Part shown: positions 20,801-33,000 of the stretch, piece after piece
How the letters are laid out: each line of letters starts with the position of its first letter
How positions within the stretch are numbered: the first letter of the stretch is position 1
Assembly (NCBI GenBank): GCA_014843695.1
Contig: CM026402.1
Coordinates: forward strand, 21,213,911 to 21,277,910
Direction: 5' to 3'
Length of the DNA stretch: 64,000 nt
Source of the DNA: Archivesica marissinica
Lineage: Eukaryota > Mollusca > Bivalvia > Venerida > Vesicomyidae
Position numbers and translations under genes: made by a program
Notes under the pieces: model-generated
The model's database searches: none
The model's input: only the letters and a program-made list of their open reading frames with translations
Told to the model about the DNA's origin: nothing

Positions 20801-20822
20801 CTTCATTGGCTGGATTTTCCGT
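20801..20822 (+). promoter_or_regulatory. Possible proximal promoter motifs of the IL-17R-like gene
   Basis: An inverted CCAAT box (ATTGG at 20805-20809) is followed directly by GGATTTTCC (20812-20820), a kappaB/Dorsal-like nonamer, about 105-120 bp upstream of ATG 20924. Both are short motifs that occur by chance; the transcription start is not visible. Confidence 0.25.
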
Positions 20823-20923
20823 GTAATTCCGTCATTCCAGGAAGTAAACAAATTAAGGAGAATGTGGCAATATCATAATTATTTTCAGTTGAAGGAATAC
20901 ACAACTTGTAAAAGCATGACATA

Positions 20924-21007
20924 ATGCGAACAAATATTAGTGTGTTGATTTATGTTATTTTAATATGTAAAATCAACGGAAGGTTATCGGGAGACTGTTC
21001 CCCACAG
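20924..21007 (+). CDS. IL-17R-like exon 1 (signal peptide)
   Basis: The ATG at 20924 opens 28 codons: MRTNISVLIYVILICKINGR then LSGDCSPQ. The donor CACAG|GTAAAA follows, in phase 0. A short basic n-region, a hydrophobic core (residues 5-15) and a polar stretch are typical of a secretion signal. The nearer upstream ATG (20915) is followed at once by a stop. Confidence 0.6.
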
Positions 21008-24000
21008 GTAAAATTCACGATTACCTTGATTATATATCCATGACCATGTAGTGATTTACAGGTAACGGGGTAAACATGTAAATTTGTTATTAACAACTGA
21101 TGGAGACTAATCGTCTGCTAATTGTAGTCTACTGCGTACATTATGGCCATGTCTGGTTGTCACGAATATATCTTCTCAAGTATCTTAATTGCGAAACAAT
21201 ATGTCTTGCCACTTAATTTAATCGCTCTCCTATCTACCTTTTGCCGTTTTGGTGATAGGGGAAATTAATTTCAATATGGTTTAGCGAGATCAATCATAGA
21301 TCCATAGCATAGCTAAATCCGAATGGTTGAATCGACGGCCCGCGGCTAATAGAACTGTTTTCTCCTGTAGTGAATAACCATGTATGTAAAAAGATATGTC
21401 TTTCAATGTGTACTTTTATTGTCACAGACACTTGGGGTCTGGACAAATGTTTTATGTAAAAAGATATGTCTTTCAATGTGTACTTTTATTGTCACAGACA
21501 CCTGGGGTTTGGACAAATGTTTTCGGTTTCAAGACCACAAAACTAAAAAATATGTTTTGTTTTTAAGAACACTATGATAGACTATAAGCTTGACACTAAA
21601 CTAAACATACATTTTTAGGTCAATTTATAGCCTTGATAGTGACAGGGTGTTATTTTTAAACTTGCTTGGCATGGCCTAAAAAAATATTTTTGTTGTTTTG
21701 AACCCGAAAACATTTGTCCAGACCCCAAGCGTCTGTGGCTACTGCTGCTGTTAAAAGTTCTACTGTTTGTTTCTACATCGGCGGTTATGATAGTGTACAA
21801 TTTTTATTGAGAAAAAAAATGCTTTTATTGGGAATCAAACCTCGGTCTTCTCTAGACCAATGCTTTACCACTATGCCAACTATCCCAACGCATCATATTC
21901 ATACGGCACTTTAAATTTCTATATATATTCGCAGGTACGCGCATGTTCTTTCCAGCAGAATATTTAGACAAATTAAAGCCGCCAGTTCGAAAAATGTAAA
22001 GCCGATTATAGACTATTTCCAACAGTGTGTTATTACATTCGTTCAATTGGCATGTATTTTATTTGCTGAAAAATGTTTATACTGTGCCGTTCAATTGGCA
22101 TGTATTTTATTTGCTGAAAAATGTTTATACTGTGCTGTAATATTGCGTTTGTTGATTTCATTCCACTATCAAATAGTGTCGGTGAATGTTAATCTTGCTC
22201 ATATGAATGCTTTCGGACCTTGTTGCGGCTTCATATGCAGGAGGTCGTTGGTTCGAATCCCATGTTGGGTCACTAACTTTCTCGCTCTTTCTTTGCTTGG
22301 TGAATTTAGTCAGAACATAAGTAATGTTATGTACGGTAAGCTAGTGCGTCGTGCAAATAGTGTGTCATGCAAATGTCTAAATGTTAATTTTTCATCCAGT
22401 ATTAATACCATATTTGTATGAAAAGTGTGATGTCACGTACAATGTCATCTAAATGCGAATGTTTGATGACTGAATTAGAGTACGGTAACACCATTTATTA
22501 TCTAAACAAATTAAGTGTAAAATGAAAACAAGATTAATTTGTTTAAGTGAATGCTATAAGTGAATTGCTTTGGTGAAATATAATTGTGTCACACATTTGA
22601 GCAAGAGAACAATAAATTGTTGTCACATATTTGAGCAAGAGGACAATAAATTGTTCTGCCTTAAATGCCTAACTTCTCCCTATATTGAACTTGGAGAAGA
22701 CGTTGTTCCGTCTATGTATAAAAGAAGTGACATGGTAACATAAAAGTCCCTTGTTCGTACCTCCACACCGTGCACGTCGGGAACAAGGCACAGCTCACAG
22801 CAGGAAATTGGATCACCTGTTCCGAAGTGACCAATCCACACCGCTGACGCATACAGACGAGGACCCGCATTGACTCTTTTTGAGTGTATTACACTTACCT
22901 GGATCAACGACAGCTAACACTGGGGCGTTGAAGAGGCGACGAGTGACTGGGTAGGAGAAGACGGCAGTCGTTTCGCGTGGATGGCGCACTCGTCGCCTCG
23001 AACTCTTTTATCTGTCTCCAATCTCGGGCGAGCTGTTGGAGACGGAGGGATGCGACCTCGACCCCGGATGCGTCAGCGGGGTGGACAACGACGGAACAAC
23101 CGAACCATTTTGCTGCTGTGAGCCGACTAATAGTGGAGGATGTGGCCCTAAAAAGGATCGCACACAGACCAGGACTTGTCACCCTGGCACAGAAAGAAGG
23201 AAGGAGCCATCTGAGGATGTCACCATAAGCATCACAGAGAATAATCATCTTAGAACGCTCGCCCATATGGTTTACCGGTGGCGAGGGTAAATAAACGTAC
23301 ATCATCATTATAAAAGTCTATTACAAAAGAAATGTTCAAGCCCTGAATGGGTACAGAATGTTTTGGTAAATGATCAAACTAGCCACCCAAGAACTGTGAA
23401 GCTCATTTTGGTCACATAACTTTGCTTGTATTCAATGTAATACAGTCGTCTCATAATTTCTTATATGTAGTGTACACACGTGTAATAACACCTGGAAGGA
23501 TTGTGATTGGTTGAGAGAATAATCCTTATAGTTTGTAAATCAATCTTTTACGGTATGAAAATTTGTATTTGAATTCGTACACAACGTTAATGGTAAGATA
23601 ATCTCCGATTTAAAAGAAGTCTCGAGGCAATTATAACGTTGTTTAAAACATAAATATAGCGCTGTTTTGTGTAGTGACGTCATGAAGAATTAGTGACATC
23701 ATGACAATTTGAGTTGACACTTGGCGCCAAAATGAAAGTTGCAACGTTATTTATTACAACGAGCGCGTTATGGTCATGTGATAAAGGGATCTTACACTCG
23801 TGATGGTTTCATACCATATTTTATGAAATGAGTTTTCGAATTTTGCTATTAACCCATTTCATTCTGGATACATTTAAAAGCTTTTGCAAACAACATAGAT
23901 CCAGATCAGCCGCAGCGTGACGCTGCGTGCTGATCAGGATCTATGTTGTTTGCTACATAGCCAAGTGTCTTAGCAAGATCATCTGAATAGCAAACAGCAT

Positions 24001-27000
24001 AGAGCCTGATCAGACAGAACGTTCCGTAGCGGTTGATCTGGCTCTATGTTCTTTGCAAATACTGTTTGAACGGTATCCAGAATGAAATGGGTTAACAATG
24101 TTACTCTGTAGATGAATTTCCATAAAGTGAGATAATTTGTCAAAACTTTTCATTTGAGCAGAAATCTTTAAAATGTTGCTTAAAATCTAATTAACCCATT
24201 CACCAAGTCATGATATTGCATGATATTTTTAGAGAAATAAATTAATAAAAAAATATTTCATATGGACTAGTTCATTTTTCAAAATGGGTAAAGTGAGCCT
24301 TTTGTATCCTATATTTATTCTATAGTGTGAAGATAAATATTGCCCTTTTGCAAAATTTAAATCTTTTGCTCAAAATATGTGCACTGGGAGAAATTTACTC
24401 TTTGTTTTGTCTACTTTTAGAACTGTCCACTTCCTGTTATATGTCCAGACTGGGTTACTGGCTTTACTGCTCTGTAGCTTTATTTAGGGTCATTCTAGGA
24501 CAAGGCGTAGGATTGATGAGGATCCAGGGAAGTGGTGCTGAGCACGTCACCCTTAATGTGCTAGTCAACGTCCTGTTTCAACAGCTTGAAAAAAGGGGGT
24601 GGGGGTCCAGGTTTCATTCTAGGTCCGAATTTTTGGGAGAGGTGAGAAAGCGCATGATCGCTTCCTTAAATGGTGTTCTTTAATATACTTCTGCAAAATA
24701 GGGTTAAAATGCACAGTACAACCGTTAAATACAACATTTGAATAGAAAGAGTGCTTTATAATGGGCCAGTGTATCTTACTAGACAAAGTTTTGTTTGAAA
24801 ATCGTAAAAACCAAAATATATTTTTTTAAATTTTTTTTAGGGATAAGTGGTGCCCCCAGAGGGCATCGTCCTCTAGAATGACTGTTTTGTGATATTAAAA
24901 AGTGTTTTTCATGTTTCCAGGACGATATACCATGCACCCTACACACGTTTTCGGGAACAGGTATGTACAGCCAATATAACTGTATTCTATAATATAGAGT
25001 TTCAGGCTTTGTGATTTAGTCATGCCGTAGATATATCCACCTCATAGTATAGTATGATAGGGCGCTCCGCATTGCCCCTTTTTAGCCCCACCCATTTGCC
25101 CTGCCCATTTACATTTATTTATATAAATCTGAACAGGTGAGTGACTTCGGGCGGGCATACCATTTCTAGAGGGTAACCCACAATAGTCCCCTCTGACCCT
25201 CTTCGTTGCCCAAAATGCACCCCACCTCTTTTCTGACCCACCCTGTCCCTTTTCTGACCCACCCTGCCCCTTTTCTGACCCACCCTGTCCATTTTCTGAC
25301 CCACCCTGCCCCTTTTCTGACCCACCCTGCCCCTTTTCTGACCCACCCTGGTCCCTTTTCTGACCCACCCTGCCCCTTTTCTGACCCACCCTGCCTCTTT
25401 TCTGACCCACCCTGCCCCTTTTCTGATCCACCCTGCCCCTTTTCTGATCCACCCTGCCCCTTTTCTGATCCACCCTGCCTCTTTTCCCACTCTAGAATAA
25501 ACCCTACATCAAATACAATCAAATCTGTCTTAACCCTTTCAACACCACAGACCTCTAAATAGGCTTACAAAAAGTGTAGATCCAGATGAGCCGTCTCATC
25601 AGGATCTGCACTTTTTGCCAGTGATATGACTATTTGTAGACATAATTACCCATTTTGATAAATGAACTTGTCCAAATGTGATTTTCTGATTCATTTATTG
25701 GTTTATGAATATCATGAACCAGTCCATGTGAGTTACTTGGTGTTGAATGGGTTAAGTTAACCCTTTCAACACTACAGACCCCTACAAGCCCTACTTTCTA
25801 GGAAAAATAAGAAAGATATTACACATTTGTGATCACCTCATTTTACCTACAGCTAAAGGTTAACTCTTTCAACCACATACCTCGTGATGAGCAGCAACTG
25901 GTAGGGTCGATAAATAAACGTAAAAAAAAGGTACCCCTATTTCATAGTGCATCAATATAGCAGGAAGAACAGCCTAATTTATGCATATCTTGTTTGAGAT
26001 TCACTCATATCTATAATTACATTTATTCATATCAATACCTAGAATTTATGGGTCAAATATTTCTGATACAAGCAATGATCCCAATGTTTGTGCCTGCACA
26101 CTTCCTCTTCGTTTTGATTAACTGTTACAAGTCTTTGTTAATAGATACGCCAAGCGGCATGTTGTAGACATGTCATAGATAAATACCTCTGATACAATCC
26201 GTAAAGTCATGTTCCTGTTCAAAATGATCTCATACAATCTGTAAAGTCATGTTCTTATTCAAAATGACCTCATACAATCCGTAAAGTCATGTTCCTGTTC
26301 AAAATGACCTCATACAATCTGTAAAGTCATGTTCTTATTCAAAATGACCTCATACAATCTGTAAAGTCATGTTTCTGTTCAAAATGACCTCATACAATCT
26401 GTAAAGTCATGTTCCTGTTCAAAATGACCTCATACAATCTGTAAAGTCATGTTCCTGTTCAAAATGATCTCATACAATCTGTAAAGTCATGTTCCTGTTC
26501 AAAATGACCTCATACAATCCGTAAAGTCCTGTTCCTGTTCAAAATGACCTCATACAATCCGTAAAGTCATGTTCCTGTTCAAAATGACCTCATACAATCT
26601 GTAAAGTCATGTTCCTGTTCAAAATGACCTCATACAATCTGTAAGGTCATGTTCCTGTTCAAAATGACCTCATACAATCTGTAAGGTCATGTTCCTGTTC
26701 AAAATGACCTCATACAATCTGTAAAGTCATGTTCCTGTTCAAAATGACCTCATACAATCTGTAAAGTCATGTTCCTGTTCAAAATGACCTCATACAATCT
26801 GTAAAGTCATGTTCCTGTTCCAAATGACCTCATACAATCTGTAAGGTCATGTTCCTGTTCAAAATGACCTCATACAATCTGTAAAGTCATGTTCCTGTTC
26901 AAAATGACCTCATACAATCTGTAAAGTCATGTTCCTGTTCAAAATGACCTCATACAATCCGTAAAGTCATGTTCCTGTTCAAAATGACCTCATACAATCC

Positions 27001-30000
27001 GTAAGGTCATGTTCCTGTTCAAAATGACCTCATACAATCTGTAAAGTCATGTTCCTGTTCAAAATGACCTCATACAATCTGTAAAGTCATGTTCCTGTTC
27101 AAAATGACCTCATACAATCTGTAAAGTCATGTTCCTGTTCAAAATGACCTCATACAATCTGTAAAGTCATGTTCCTGTTCAAAATGACCTCATACAATCT
27201 GTAAGGTCATGTTCCTGTTCAAAATGACCTCATACAATCTGTAAAGTCATGTTCCTGTTCAAAATGACCTCATACAATCTGTAAAGTCATGTTCCTGTTC
27301 AAAATGACCTCATACAATCTGTAAAGTCATGTTCCTGTTCCAAATGACCTCATACAATCTGTAAGGTCATGTTCCTGTTCAAAATGACCTCATACAATCT
27401 GTAAAGTCATGTTCCTGTTCAAAATGACCTCATACAATCTGTAAAGTCATGTTCCTGTTCAAAATGACCTCATACAATCTGTAAAGTCATGTTCCTGTTC
27501 CAAATGACCTCATACAATCTGTAAGGTCATGTTCCTGTTCAAAATGACCTCATACAATCTGTAAAGTCATGTTCCTGTTCAAAATGACCTCATACAATCT
27601 GTAAAGTCATGTTCCTGTTCAAAATGACCTCATACAATCCGTAAAGTCATGTTCCTGTTCAAAATGACCTCATACAATCTGTAAAGTCATGTTCCTGTTC
27701 AAAATGACCTCATACAATCTGTAAGGTCATGTTCCTGTTCAAAATGACCTCATACAATCTGTAAAGTCATGTTCCTGTTCAAAATGACCTCATACAATCT
27801 GTAAAGTCATGTTCCTGTTCAAAATGACCTCATACAATCTGTAAAGTCATGTTCCTGTTCAAAATGATCTCATACAATCTGTAAAGTCATGTTCCTGTTC
27901 AAAATGACCTCATACAATCTGTAAAGTCATGTTCCTGTTCAAAATGACCTCATACAATCCGTAAAGTCATGTTCTTATTCAAAATGACCTCATACAATCT
28001 GTAAAGTCATGTTTCTGTTCAAAATGACCTCATACAATCCGTAAAGTCATGTTCCTGTTCAAAATGATCTCATACAATCTGTAAAGTCATGTTCCTGTTC
28101 AAAATGACCTCATACAATCTGTAAAGTCATGTTCCTGTTCAAAATGACCTCATACAATCTGTAAGGTCATGTTCCTTTTCAAAATGACCTCATACAATCT
28201 GTAAAGTCATGTTCCTGTTCAAAATGACCTCATACAATCCGTAAAGTCATGTTCCTGTTCAAAATGACCTCATACAATCTGTAAAGTCATGTTCCTGTTC
28301 AAAATGACCTCATACAATCTGTAAAGTCATGTTCCTGTTCAAAATGACCTCATACAATCTGTAATGTCATGTTCCTGTTCAAAATGACCTCATACAATCT
28401 GTAAAGTCATGTTCTTGTTCAAAATGACCTCATACAATCTGTAAAGTCACGTTCCTGTTCAAAATGATCTCATACAATCTGTAAAGTCATGTTCCTGTTC
28501 AAAATGACCTCATACAATCTGTAAAGTCATGTTCCTGTTCAAAATGACTCAAAATGTGTACAAAGATTGTCATCATGTAAATAGAACTGGTGTCAGTAAA
28601 GAAATTCAACATTTAAGATATTTTTTATGAAATATTTTTATAATCTTAAAATTTTGACTAGGATAGTTTATACCAAATTTATTTTTGATCGATTACGAAA
28701 CAAGTTCTTACAATAATAAATCACTCTTGATACCTCAGCCCTGATGGAATCCATTGCTATGAGGTGGAGACAGAGGAGGAAAGGTGGAATTATTTTAAGT
28801 GCCTTGTCTAAAGGTACAATCGCAATGACTACAGCTGGGTGTGAGCTCATGGTCCCACCTGGGACTAATGCGCTACGACGAATTCCACGACTTTGACTAG
28901 GCTAACCGTGACAACGTGAACTCAGGGATCAGTTTAGAGGGCAATATGGGCGAAATTGTCGCCCTAGGGACCCTGACTTCGCCCTCTGGGGGCCCCACTT
29001 CTCCATAAAAAAAAAATATTTTTTGGTTTTTACGATTTTCAAACAAAATTTTGTCTAGTAAGATACACTGGCCAATTATAAAGCACTCCTTCTATTCAAA
29101 TGTATTTAATGTTTGTTCTGTGCATTTTAACCTTATTTTGCAGAAGTATATTAAAGAACACCATTTAAGGAAGCGATCACACGCTTTCTCACTTCTCCCA
29201 AAAATTTGTGGAAGTCGTGATAGCGCAGTGGATGCGCGTTCGCTTCAGGTGCGAAAGGTCCGGAGTTCGAGCCCCGCTGGAGCCGTTACGATTGTGTCCT
29301 TAGGCAAGGCATTTAAATTCCACATGCCTCTTCTCTCTCCTTCATGGCGATGGATTCCATCAGGAATGAGGTCTCGAGAGTGATTAACATAAGTTGAAAG
29401 AACTTGTTTCGCAATCGAGCTAAAATAAATTTGTATAAACTAATAAACAAAAATTCTGACCTAGAATGAACCCTGGAACTTATCAATTAGATATTGCAGA
29501 ACTATTTTCTATCGAATGAAGCATAGTACATTGTATGCCATTTAAGTTTAAACTTTATTTATTTTACAACGATTGTGAAGTAAGTTTTAACAACTTATAT
29601 TAATCATTCTCGTTGACACGGATGAAAGTGTACATGTGATCATTTGTGTAGAAGGAAACCAGGAGTACCCAGAGAAAACCACCAGTCCGATCTTGCGACC
29701 ACCGTACCATCTCACTCACATGCTTCCCGGTCTGAGGATTGAACCCGGGTTGCATTGGTGAGTCTGAGAAGCGAGTGCGCTAACCCCTATGCTAATCGGA
29801 CAGCCATTCGGTATGCCATTTAATGTGCTTACCGGTATATAGGTCAGAATTTTTGGGAAAAGTGAGAGTCTTTAAATGGTGTTATTTAATAAATTTCAAC
29901 AAAATATGGTTAAAATGCACAACATTTGAATAGAATGAGTGCCTTATACTGGCCAGTATATTATACTGTAGATTGAATGTTTTAGTACACTATAAACATA

Positions 30001-33000
30001 TAATAGAGTTAGGTCAAGGTCAGTCCAAGGTTAGGCCTTAGATTGAATGTTATAGTACACTATAAGCATATAGTAGAGTTAGGTCAAGGTCAGTCCAAGG
30101 TCAGGCTGTAGATTGAATGTTATAGTACACTATAAACTTATAGTAGAGTTATGTCAAGGTCAGTCCAAGGTTAGGCTGTAGATTGAATGTTATATTACAC
30201 TATAAACATAGTAGAGTTAGGTCAAGGTCAGTCCAAGGTTAGGCCTTAGATTGAATGTTATAGTACACTATAAACATATAGTATGTCAAGGTCAGTCCAA
30301 GGTCAGGCTGTAGATTGAATGTTATAGTACACTATAAACATATAGTATGTCAAGGTCAGTCCAAGGTTAGGCTGTAGATTGAATGTTATAGTACACTATA
30401 AACATATAGTATGTCAAGGTCAGTCCAAGGTCAGGCTGTAGATTGAATGTTATAGTACACTATAAACATATAGTAGAGTTAGGTCAAGGTCAGTCCAAGG
30501 TCAGGCTGTAGATTGAATGTTATAGTACACTATACACATATAGTAGAGCTAGGTCAAGGTCAGTCCAATGTTAGGCTGTAGATTGAATATTATAGTACAC
30601 TATAAACATTTAGTAGAGCTAGGTCAAGGTCAGTCCAAGGTTAGGCTGTAGATTGAATGTTATAGTACACTATAAACATTTAGTAGAGCTAGGGCAAGGT
30701 CAGTCCACGGTTAGGCTGTAGATTGAATGTTATAGTACACTATTAACATTTAGTAGAGCTAGGACAAGGTCAGTCCAAGGTTAGGCTGTAGATTGAATGT
30801 TATAGTACACTATAAACATATAGTAGAGTTAGGTCAAGGTCAGTCCACGGTCAGGCTGTAGATTGAATGTTATAGTACACTATAAACATATAGTAGAGTT
30901 AGGTCAAGGTCAGTCCACGGTCAGGCTGTAGATTGAATGTTATAGTACACTATAAACATATAGTAGAGTTAGGTCAAGGTCAGTCCACGGTCAGGCTGTA
31001 GATTGAATGTTATAGTACACTATAAACATATAGTAGAGTTAGGTCAAGGTCAGTCCAAGGTCAGGCTGTAGATTGAATGTTATAGTACACTATAAACATA
31101 TATAGATTAGGTCAAGGTCAGTCCAAGGTTAGGCTGTAGATTGAATGTTATAGTACACTATAAACATATAGTAGAGTTAGGTCAAGGTCAGTCCAAGGTC
31201 AGGCTGTAGATTGAATGTTATAGTACACTATAAACATATAGTAGAGTTAGGTCAAGGTCAGTCCAAGGTTAGGCTGTAGATTGAATGTTATAGTACACTA
31301 TAAACATATAGTAGAGTTAGGTCAAGGTCAGTCCAAGGTTAGGCTGTAGATTGAATGTTATAGTACACTATAAACATAGTAGAGTTAGGTCAAGGTCAGT
31401 TCAAGGTCAGGCTGTAGATTGAATGTTATAGAGGTGTAGATTGAATGTTATACACTATAAACATACAGTAGGTCAAGGTCAGTCCAAGGTTACGCTGTCG
31501 CTTTGAATGTTATAGTACACTATAAACATACAGTAGGTCAAGGTCAGTCCAAGGTCAGGCTGTAGATTGAATGTTATAGTACACTATAAACATAGTAGAG
31601 TTAGGTCAAGGTCAGTTCAAGGTCAGGTTGTAGATTGAATGTTATAGTACACTATAAACATACAGTAGGTCAAGGTCAGTCCAAGGTTACGCTGTCGCTT
31701 TGAATGTTATAGTACACTATAAACATACAGTAGGTCAAGGTCAGTCCAAGGTCAGGCTGTAGATTGAATGTTATAGTACACTATAAACATATAGTAGAGT
31801 TAGGTCAAGGTCAGTCCAAGGTTAGGCTGTAGATTGAATGTAATAGTACACTATAACATATAGTAGAGTTAGGTCAAGGTCAGTCCAAGGTTAGGCTGTA
31901 GATTGAATGTTATAGTACACTATAAACATATAGTAGAGTTAGGTCAAGGTCAGTCCAAGGTCACACTGTAGATTGAATGTTATAGTACACTATTAACATA
32001 TAGTAGAGATAGGTCAAGGTCAGTCCAAGGTTAGGCTGTATATTGAATGTTATAATACACTATAAACATACATTAGGTCAAGGTCAGTCCTAGGTCAGGC
32101 TGTAGATTGAATGTTATAGTACACTATACACATATAGTAGAGCTAGGTCAAGGTCAGTCCAATGTTAGGCTGTAGATTGAATATTATAGTACACTATAAA
32201 CATTTAGTAGAGCTAGGTCAAGGTCAGTCCAAGGTTAGGCTGTAGATTGAATGTTATAGTACACTATAAACATTTAGTAGAGCTAGGGCAAGGTCAGTCC
32301 ACGGTTAGGCTGTAGATTGAATGTTATAGTACACTATTAACATTTAGTAGAGCTAGGACAAGGTCAGTCCAAGGTTAGGCTGTAGATTGAATGTTATAGT
32401 ACACTATAAACATATAGTAGAGTTAGGTCAAGGTCAGTCCACGGTCAGGCTGTAGATTGAATGTTATAGTACACTATAAACATATAGTAGAGTTAGGTCA
32501 AGGTCAGTCCACGGTCAGGCTGTAGATTGAATGTTATAGTACACTATAAACATATAGTAGAGTTAGGTCAAGGTCAGTCCACGGTCAGGCTGTAGATTGA
32601 ATGTTATAGTACACTATAAACATATAGTAGAGTTAGGTCAAGGTCAGTCCACGGTCAGGCTGTAGATTGAATGTTATAGTACACTATAAACATATAGTAG
32701 AGTTAGGTCAAGGTCAGTCCACGGTCAGGCTGTAGATTGAATGTTATAGTACACTATAAACATATAGTAGAGTTAGGTCAAGGTCAGTCCACGGTCAGGC
32801 TGTAGATTGAATGTTATAGTACACTATAAACATATAGTAGAGCTAGGTCAAGGTCAGTCCAAGGTTAGGCTGTAGATTGAATGTTATAGTACACTATAAA
32901 CATACATTAGGTCAAGGTCAGTCCAAGGTTAGGCTGTAGATTGAATGTTATAGTACACTATAAACATATAGTAGAGCTAGGTCAAGGTCAGTCCAAGGTC

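Noticed and set aside
22680..23308. Minus-strand frames of 75 and 134 residues
   Set aside because: Several frames are open because the region is GC-rich; no domain recognised, and the 3' tail indicates a plus-oriented retroelement.
24327..24683. 118-residue plus-strand frame starting MKINIALLQNL
   Set aside because: It ends inside TIR element R; no homology recognised. Left as chance.
25042..25562. Four overlapping frames (GSEKGQG, WVRKGAG, LTHPAPF)
   Set aside because: All arise from the 21 bp array, open in three frames; simultaneous openness on both strands argues against coding.
26190..28547. CRISPR-like direct repeats
   Set aside because: No unique spacers (units are contiguous), no cas genes, and the sequence is eukaryotic. 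The same applies to the other arrays.
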